A DNA stretch of 37,635 nucleotides from Acidobacteriaceae bacterium. GTDB lineage: Bacteria; Acidobacteriota; Terriglobia; Terriglobales; Acidobacteriaceae. The notes under the pieces were generated by a model. The model saw only the letters and a list, made by a program, of their open reading frames with translations. It did no database searches and had not been told where the DNA came from. The position numbers and the translations under genes are program-made. Every line of letters begins with the position of its first letter. Within the stretch, counting starts at the first letter, position 1. Where the stretch lies: contig PMUM01000256.1 of NCBI GenBank assembly GCA_003166855.1, positions 1,934 through 39,568 of the forward strand, read 5' to 3'. Below are positions 32,853 to 37,635 of this stretch, in pieces.

Positions 32853-35507
32853 CTACCGCTCCATTTCCAGGGGCCAGTTCAGCAAGACTGATACGGGTGC
32901 GGCGCTGGGCGTTGCGGTTCTTGTGTTGATGAGAAACTTCTGGCCGTCAGACGTCACGTCATAACTGAAGAAGTGCAGGGCTGAGACTGGGGGCTGGGGG
33001 GAAGTAAGAAACAATGGCCCGGGCGAACCCACTTCGAAGTTGGGACTGGTCTTGATGTCGACGGCGATCAATTTGCGGTCCAGGGCCAGATAGAACAGTT
33101 CTTTCCCGTCGCCGCGCCATCGAGGTTCCTCGCCGCCGCCGCGTGAGACCTGCCACTTGCTGTCGAAGGTTGGAAAGGGCGAAACAAAAATCTCCGAATT
33201 TCCGGTCTCGTCTGATGCGTAAGCCACGAACTTGCCGTCGGGAGAGAACTGCGCGTTGCGAATCTGCCACGGTTTCTGCACCAAAGCGTGCGCGCTTCCA
33301 TCTGCAGTCGTCATGTACCACAGCTCGCCATTCTTGCGGGCCAGGAGATATTTGCCGTCGCGGGACCAGTCCCAGGGCGTCTGGTAGGGACTGTCGAGGT
33401 CCAGAATTTTCTCCGCGGTGCCGGAGCCGTCGGCGTTTTGGGCATACAGGCGAAAGACAAGATCATCGTTTGCTGCAAAAACGATCCGCCTCCCATCGGG
33501 ACTCCAGATGGGAACCTCCTCCAGCCCGGTTCCGAAAGTAAGGCGGGAGGTGGCGTTGCTGGATACGTCGTAGATCCAAGGATTGACGTGACGGCCGTCG
33601 CTGTCGGTCTGGTCAACGGCGACGCGATGCTGGTCTGGCGAAAGTTTGGGATTTGCGACGAGAGCCACGGGACCGACGGTGCCAAGCTTCTTGCCGCTGC
33701 GATCAAACCAGGTCAGTTGAGACGGCGCGGCTCCCTTGCCGCCCCCGGTCTGGGCGACTAACGCGTTGCCGGATACGGCGAACGCAGCGAAATTAACCTG
33801 GGGAAAATATTGCACTGCATCATTCAAGATGTGCGGCTCGCCGCTGAGCGAGTAGTTCCTGAGATCGAAGCGCTGGGCCACCAGCGCGTTATCGCGCCAG
33901 AATAGAAGGTAGCCCGGGTCGGAATACATGGCGTTCGTGCTGGCGTTGACCAGGTTGCGTCTCTCGTTGGAGTCAAGCGAGCCGAGCACGATAAAGTTCT
34001 TGTCGAGGTATCCGGAAAAGTTACAGGCCAAATAAATGTAGTGGCGCCCGTCGGGCAGGAAGACGGGCCAGCGGTGACTCACCTGGAACTGGGCGGGATC
34101 GGGGGTGGTGATCTGGACGGGAGTTCCGCCCGAAGATGAGACGCGCGACAATCCGGTCCAAACATTGGCGGCGAATAGGATCACGCCGTCGCGGCTCCAT
34201 GTGCCACCGCGGCCGAAAGCCGCGTCAGCTAGCACGCGAGGGGATCGTCCAGAAGCGACATCGATGGTCTTGAGCTTGGCCTGCGCGAAGAATCCCAGTG
34301 AACGTCCATCCGGCGACCAGAACGGATATGCGGCTCCCTCGGTTCCCGGCAGCACAGTCGCGCTCCGGCCCCCGATCTGGTGGATCCAGATCACATTCTT
34401 GCTGGCTTGGTCGGAATACGCGACGAGCGCGAGCATTTTCCCGTCCGGCGACAGGGCCATTGAGGCCGCCGGGAATGGCGCTGCGATGTTGAAGTACATG
34501 GCCAGTGGCGCCTGGCGAGAGCGCAGCCACCAGGCTACTGTGCCGACGAGCGCGAGTAGCAACAATCCTGCGACAACCCAGCCCGTTCGACCCCAGGTCT
34601 TGCGCGCCGGAGGAAGGGCAACGGCTAGCCGGGGCGACGATCCGCTCTCCTGAATCCACTTCAACTGCAGTTTGACGTCGTGAGCGGTTTGCAGGCGCTC
34701 GTCGGGATCTTTGGCCAGACAGCTCTTCACCGTGCCTTCGAGCGCCATGGGAGACAGCGGCTGCAGGGTAGAGATTGGCGGCGGCTCGGAGGCCAGAATC
34801 GCCGCAATCGTTGACGATGCGGTCTTGCCTTCAAACGCGCGCTTGCCTGTGATCATTTCATAGAGCACGGCGCCGAGTGCGAAGATATCACTGCGGGCGT
34901 CGGCTTCCCTCCCTTCCAATTGTTCAGGCGCCATGTACTGGAACGTGCCCACAACCATTCCGGCCATGGTGAGCGGATGCTGCGGCGTAGGCAAGGTCTG
35001 CGTTAGTCCGGAGCTGGCGGAACTCGCGGGAGTCACGGGCTTCGCCAAGCCAAAATCCATCAGCTTCGCGCCGCTCTTCGTGAGCATGATGTTGCCGGGC
35101 TTCAAGTCGCGATGGATGACACCGCTGCGGTGTGCCTTTTCCAGCCCCTCACAGATTTCGATTCCGCATTTCAGAACCTGGTCGAGCGGTAACGGACCCT
35201 TGCTCAAGCGGTCGGCAAGAGTCTCGCCTTCCAGATACTCCATGACGAGATAGCTGGTTCCGTCCTGCAAACCCACGTCATAAAGCTGACACACGTTGGG
35301 ATGATTGAGGCTGGAAATCGCCCGCGCCTCGCGGTCAAAGCGCTGCAAAGCCTCGGGATTCGAAGAAAGATGAGACGGAAGAATCTTGATGGCAACGGTG
35401 CGGTCCAAGCGTGTATCGCGGGCGCGATACACTTCGCCCATGCCGCCCGCACCGAGCGGCGATTGAATTTCGTACGGCCCCAGCCGCGTACCCGAGGAGA
35501 GTGCCAT
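32853..35507 (-). CDS. Transmembrane Ser/Thr protein kinase with TolB/WD40-like sensor
   Basis: The 884-residue protein has an N-terminal Hanks-type kinase domain (about 11-275): glycine loop GAGGMGEV (19-26), Lys41, HRDLKPGN (132-139) and DFG (151-153), then GTFQYMAPEQL. All catalytic residues are present. A single TM helix (about 310-328, VVAGLLLLALVGTVAWWL) leads to an extracytoplasmic part of PD40/TolB-type beta-propeller repeats (SPDGKMLALVAYS, FWSPDGRSLGFF, FSPDGKFVAYASD). This architecture is very common in acidobacteria; ligand and targets are unknown. The promoter is unusually close to the start, with no Shine-Dalgarno. Confidence 0.94.
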   Translation of the reverse strand: MALSSGTRLGPYEIQSPLGAGGMGEVYRARDTRLDRTVAIKILPSHLSSNPEALQRFDREARAISSLNHPNVCQLYDVGLQDGTSYLVMEYLEGETLADRLSKGPLPLDQVLKCGIEICEGLEKAHRSGVIHRDLKPGNIMLTKSGAKLMDFGLAKPVTPASSASSGLTQTLPTPQHPLTMAGMVVGTFQYMAPEQLEGREADARSDIFALGAVLYEMITGKRAFEGKTASSTIAAILASEPPPISTLQPLSPMALEGTVKSCLAKDPDERLQTAHDVKLQLKWIQESGSSPRLAVALPPARKTWGRTGWVVAGLLLLALVGTVAWWLRSRQAPLAMYFNIAAPFPAASMALSPDGKMLALVAYSDQASKNVIWIHQIGGRSATVLPGTEGAAYPFWSPDGRSLGFFAQAKLKTIDVASGRSPRVLADAAFGRGGTWSRDGVILFAANVWTGLSRVSSSGGTPVQITTPDPAQFQVSHRWPVFLPDGRHYIYLACNFSGYLDKNFIVLGSLDSNERRNLVNASTNAMYSDPGYLLFWRDNALVAQRFDLRNYSLSGEPHILNDAVQYFPQVNFAAFAVSGNALVAQTGGGKGAAPSQLTWFDRSGKKLGTVGPVALVANPKLSPDQHRVAVDQTDSDGRHVNPWIYDVSSNATSRLTFGTGLEEVPIWSPDGRRIVFAANDDLVFRLYAQNADGSGTAEKILDLDSPYQTPWDWSRDGKYLLARKNGELWYMTTADGSAHALVQKPWQIRNAQFSPDGKFVAYASDETGNSEIFVSPFPTFDSKWQVSRGGGEEPRWRGDGKELFYLALDRKLIAVDIKTSPNFEVGSPGPLFLTSPQPPVSALHFFSYDVTSDGQKFLINTRTATPSAAPVSVLLNWPLEMER

Positions 35508-35519
35508 CGTTGGGGCGCA

Positions 35520-35548
35520 ATTATAGTGTCATTCTCCTCCGGCTACAA
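35520..35548 (-). promoter_or_regulatory. Sigma-70 promoter abutting the kinase start
   Basis: On the minus strand TTGTAG (35543-35548), a 17-base spacer and a perfect TATAAT (35520-35525) lie 12 bases before the ATG at 35507. Transcription would start about 5 bases before the ATG, leaving no room for a ribosome-binding site. Confidence 0.6.
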
Positions 35549-35593
35549 TTTCCGGCGGCCACCCTTCCGCGCGGGGGCCAGGAACCTCGCCTT

Positions 35594-36841
35594 TCAGCGG
35601 CTGGCGAATCGACGCAACCGGCCGGGATAGGCCGCGCCTGCTTTCTCTAATCGATCTGCCACAGCCGGGGCGATCGGCTGCACGTTTTCCGAACGGAAAC
35701 GCAGCAGGGCAGCAACATTGCCTACCTTGTCGAACTCCGGATCATCCTTCACGTAGAAGGTTTCAATATCGCGGCGAATCACCCAGGGCAGAATGGCCTC
35801 GCCCACGTCGACCACCTCCTGCGTGGCGAGACCACAGGCCGGACAGAAGGCAACGATGTGGGCATCGATGTGGCCGCATCCCGAACATCCGACAGCGTGC
35901 GCCTGCAAGTTTTCGCCGATCAGAAGAGTCTGCACTTCCCCGAGTTCCAGAGAGCGTAATACGCGACGCAGGCCGGTCACGCCGCGTCCGTTGCTGCGCG
36001 CCTGCCCCACTGCCTGGCTGACCAGTTCGCGGCGGCGCTCGCTTTGCCAGCGTTCTACGATCTGCTGCGCGTGGGTGCGGATCTCGTCGCGGGTGGCATG
36101 AGCCAAATCTGCATGGAAGCGACCGATCAGCGCCTGACTCACGTAGGAGTGCAGTTGGGATTCGAGCAGCGCGCGGTGGGAATCGGGGCAGGCAAGAATC
36201 CATTTCTCGAACACGCCCTTCTCCAGCAGGTCCTTCACCGATTCAGCCACATGCTTGAAATGCTGGCGAGTTTCATCTTCCACGCGGCGCTGAGCGTGGC
36301 CCGCGTCATAGCCGGCATATCCGTCACTGCGGCCTTTGCGAGACAACGGTTGGAACAAGTCTTTGCGCTCGGTCAACTCACCGAGGCGAAGATCGAAGAT
36401 GCGGGCCCGGTGCCGGTCGACGAGCACGACGCCCAACAGCGGAGAGGCGCCCAGCAGATACGCAATCGGTTTGAGATGAAAATGGCGGTCCACGAAAAGT
36501 TGCGTACTCGGAAGGCTGGCCGGCAAATCGTATTCGCGCCAGAGGGTCTGGGAGGCACAGGCGAACACAGCCTTGCCGTGGGTGCCGTTGCTGCGCAGTT
36601 CGCCCGAAAGACGCAGGATGCGGTCCATATCAGCGCGGACGCTGTCTTTCTTGTCTTTATTTTCTACAGTGCGGCTTTCCACAGTCCGGAGAGCTTCGCG
36701 CACCAGGTCCTTGACGAGAATCGTATCTTCCTTGTGCGCCTTGTTGCGCGGCGTGGACGGCTGAAAATAAAAACTGACAGCACAAGATTTTTCATCCTGA
36801 AATTCAGCTAGCTCTCGGATTTGTTCTCGAGTCATGGTCAT
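35594..36841 (-). CDS. Bacterial archaeo-eukaryotic release factor-like protein (baeRF)
   Basis: The 415-residue soluble protein resembles domains 2 and 3 of eRF1/aRF1: an N-terminal SFYFQPSTPRNKAHKEDTIL part, then LLGVVLVDRHRARIFDLRLGE (the strand-rich domain 2 start), a helical middle rich in Gln/Glu/Arg, and TLLIGENLQAHAVGCSGCGH with a four-cysteine zinc ribbon (CSGCG...CPACG), as in archaeal aRF1. No GGQ peptide-release motif is seen. Such baeRF proteins are proposed to act in ribosome rescue or hibernation; that role is not proven. GGAGGTC precedes the ATG. The gene downstream of the sigma-like CDS is separated by 29 bases, so the two probably form an operon. Confidence 0.82.
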   Translation of the reverse strand: MTMTREQIRELAEFQDEKSCAVSFYFQPSTPRNKAHKEDTILVKDLVREALRTVESRTVENKDKKDSVRADMDRILRLSGELRSNGTHGKAVFACASQTLWREYDLPASLPSTQLFVDRHFHLKPIAYLLGASPLLGVVLVDRHRARIFDLRLGELTERKDLFQPLSRKGRSDGYAGYDAGHAQRRVEDETRQHFKHVAESVKDLLEKGVFEKWILACPDSHRALLESQLHSYVSQALIGRFHADLAHATRDEIRTHAQQIVERWQSERRRELVSQAVGQARSNGRGVTGLRRVLRSLELGEVQTLLIGENLQAHAVGCSGCGHIDAHIVAFCPACGLATQEVVDVGEAILPWVIRRDIETFYVKDDPEFDKVGNVAALLRFRSENVQPIAPAVADRLEKAGAAYPGRLRRFASR

Positions 36842-36870
36842 GAATGACCTCCAAAAAATTGAGATTGGAA

Positions 36871-37635
36871 TTAAGCGGCGCCGGTCGGAGCGAAGCGGCC
36901 TTGAAACTGTTTGGCCAGTCCCGGCGCTTTGCGTAAGTGGTCGCGTGCGGCAGAAACGAAGGCAAGCACGCGGTCGGCCGGTACCCCGGTGATCGCCACT
37001 ATTTCATCGACACTGAAGCCTTCGACGGCGTGCAGAATGAAGGCCTCGCGCGGGCCCGAGCCGAGATCGCGCAGAGAGGACGCAATCAGGCGCAAGAGTT
37101 CGTCGGAAGCCATAATCTGCTCCGGCGTGGCCACGCGGGCATCGGCGATGACGGTGGCGCCGGTGATGGATTCGTCGGGCTGATGAAACTGCAACTCCGA
37201 CTCGTCGCTGCCCTTCACGTTGCGCGGGCGCGCAGAGTCTTCCAAGGGCCGGGCGTTACCGTTGCTCTCGTCGGTGCGCGAGAGTTCATCCAACGCTTGT
37301 AGTGCGAGGCGGTAAAGCCAGGGCTCGAGCGCCAGGCGTTCGGGCTTTTCCTGACCGTTGCCCAGGGCGGCGGCGATGGTTTCGTCGATGACTTCTTCTT
37401 TCGAGAGGCTGTCGGGCGCGATCGATTCCTGGGCCTCGCGGAAATAGATTTCCCTTTCGACAAAGCGCTCCAGGCGCGCCAGATTGACGTTCACGTAGGA
37501 GCGAATGTCGTCGGAAGAAATGGTTGGTGGGAAAACGGCGGCCAGCGTCTGCTCGAACGGAACTTCGCGCACGATGGCGCTGGGACGGGCACTATCCCCA
37601 CGCTTGCCACGCTGCCACTTGTGCGACGCTCGCAG
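36871..37635 (-). CDS. Sigma-70 region-4-like protein, open to the right edge (partial)
   Basis: The visible 254 codons end at 36871. The C-terminal part (about the last 75 residues) has the ECF sigma region 4 helix-turn-helix pattern LGSGPREAFILHAVEGFSVDEIVAITGVPADRVLAFVSAARDHL in outline. A region 2-like helical part (VNLARLERFVEREIYFREAQ, LALEPWLYRLALQALDEL) precedes it. A GTG at 37570-37572 could be a start, but the frame stays open to the window edge with a basic KWQRGKRGDSARPS stretch, so more protein probably lies upstream. That basic linker is reminiscent of the tail of HPF/RaiA-type ribosome hibernation factors. It is followed by the baeRF gene in the same direction. Confidence 0.75.
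   Translation of the reverse strand: MRASHKWQRGKRGDSARPSAIVREVPFEQTLAAVFPPTISSDDIRSYVNVNLARLERFVEREIYFREAQESIAPDSLSKEEVIDETIAAALGNGQEKPERLALEPWLYRLALQALDELSRTDESNGNARPLEDSARPRNVKGSDESELQFHQPDESITGATVIADARVATPEQIMASDELLRLIASSLRDLGSGPREAFILHAVEGFSVDEIVAITGVPADRVLAFVSAARDHLRKAPGLAKQFQGRFAPTGAA

Overview
The window looks like a chromosomal segment of an acidobacterium (Terriglobia/Koribacter-like), GC about 60%. This is inferred from gene content: an Oar-like TonB-dependent receptor with an N-terminal carboxypeptidase-regulatory domain, a Ser/Thr kinase fused to TolB/WD40 repeats, a GloVer tandem-repeat protein, a Tat-exported asparaginase, and many long GC-rich intergenic palindromes. Gene order is mostly non-operonic, with housekeeping genes (aroA, thiD, pyrF, rlpA, gcdH, glpX) scattered among secreted and membrane proteins. 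There are no rRNA or tRNA genes, CRISPR arrays or recognisable insertion sequences.

Layout. 1-6.4 kb: tail of an off-window gene with a terminator, a small secreted protein, a seven-repeat GloVer propeller, aroA, a hypothetical protein, a secreted two-domain VOC protein and an alpha/beta hydrolase broken by one base. 6.5-9.2 kb: a PspC/zinc-ribbon protein, a TPR lipoprotein-like or secreted protein and a zinc-ribbon membrane protein. 9.3-12.4 kb: an MtrA/DmsE-type decaheme cytochrome followed by an MtrB/PioB-type outer-membrane barrel, together a probable trans-outer-membrane electron conduit. 12.5-15.2 kb: thiD, an AT-rich regulatory region, rlpA and pyrF. 15.2-19.2 kb: an accessory stretch with a MazEF-type toxin-antitoxin pair, a YcxB-like pseudogene, a small zinc-ribbon protein, an ICMT-like membrane methyltransferase, a lower-GC SAM methyltransferase and a spermidine-synthase-like remnant. 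19.2-27.4 kb: a discoidin-glycosidase, a glutaryl-CoA dehydrogenase-like enzyme, a small membrane protein, an AhpD-like protein and the Oar-like receptor. 27.5-31.4 kb: an ATP-grasp enzyme, a membrane-anchored peroxiredoxin-like gene and glpX. 31.5-37.6 kb: a glycosylasparaginase, the kinase, a bacterial eRF1-like (baeRF) protein and a sigma-like protein running off the right edge.

The most notable observation is at 28825-29649. A three-TM-plus-redoxin gene is interrupted by a single in-frame TGA exactly where the family carries its peroxidatic cysteine (GYW-TGA-PFC). A 6-bp hairpin with a G-containing loop starts right behind it at the spacing expected of a bacterial SECIS. This reads as a selenoprotein that ordinary gene calling splits in two. 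Other observations of note are a c-type heme motif inside the outer-membrane barrel next to the decaheme cytochrome, two dispersed palindrome families (one with a larger relative), an inverted-repeat-rich promoter region ahead of rlpA with overlapping sigma-70 and sigma-54 signatures, and several genes whose -10 box abuts the start codon.
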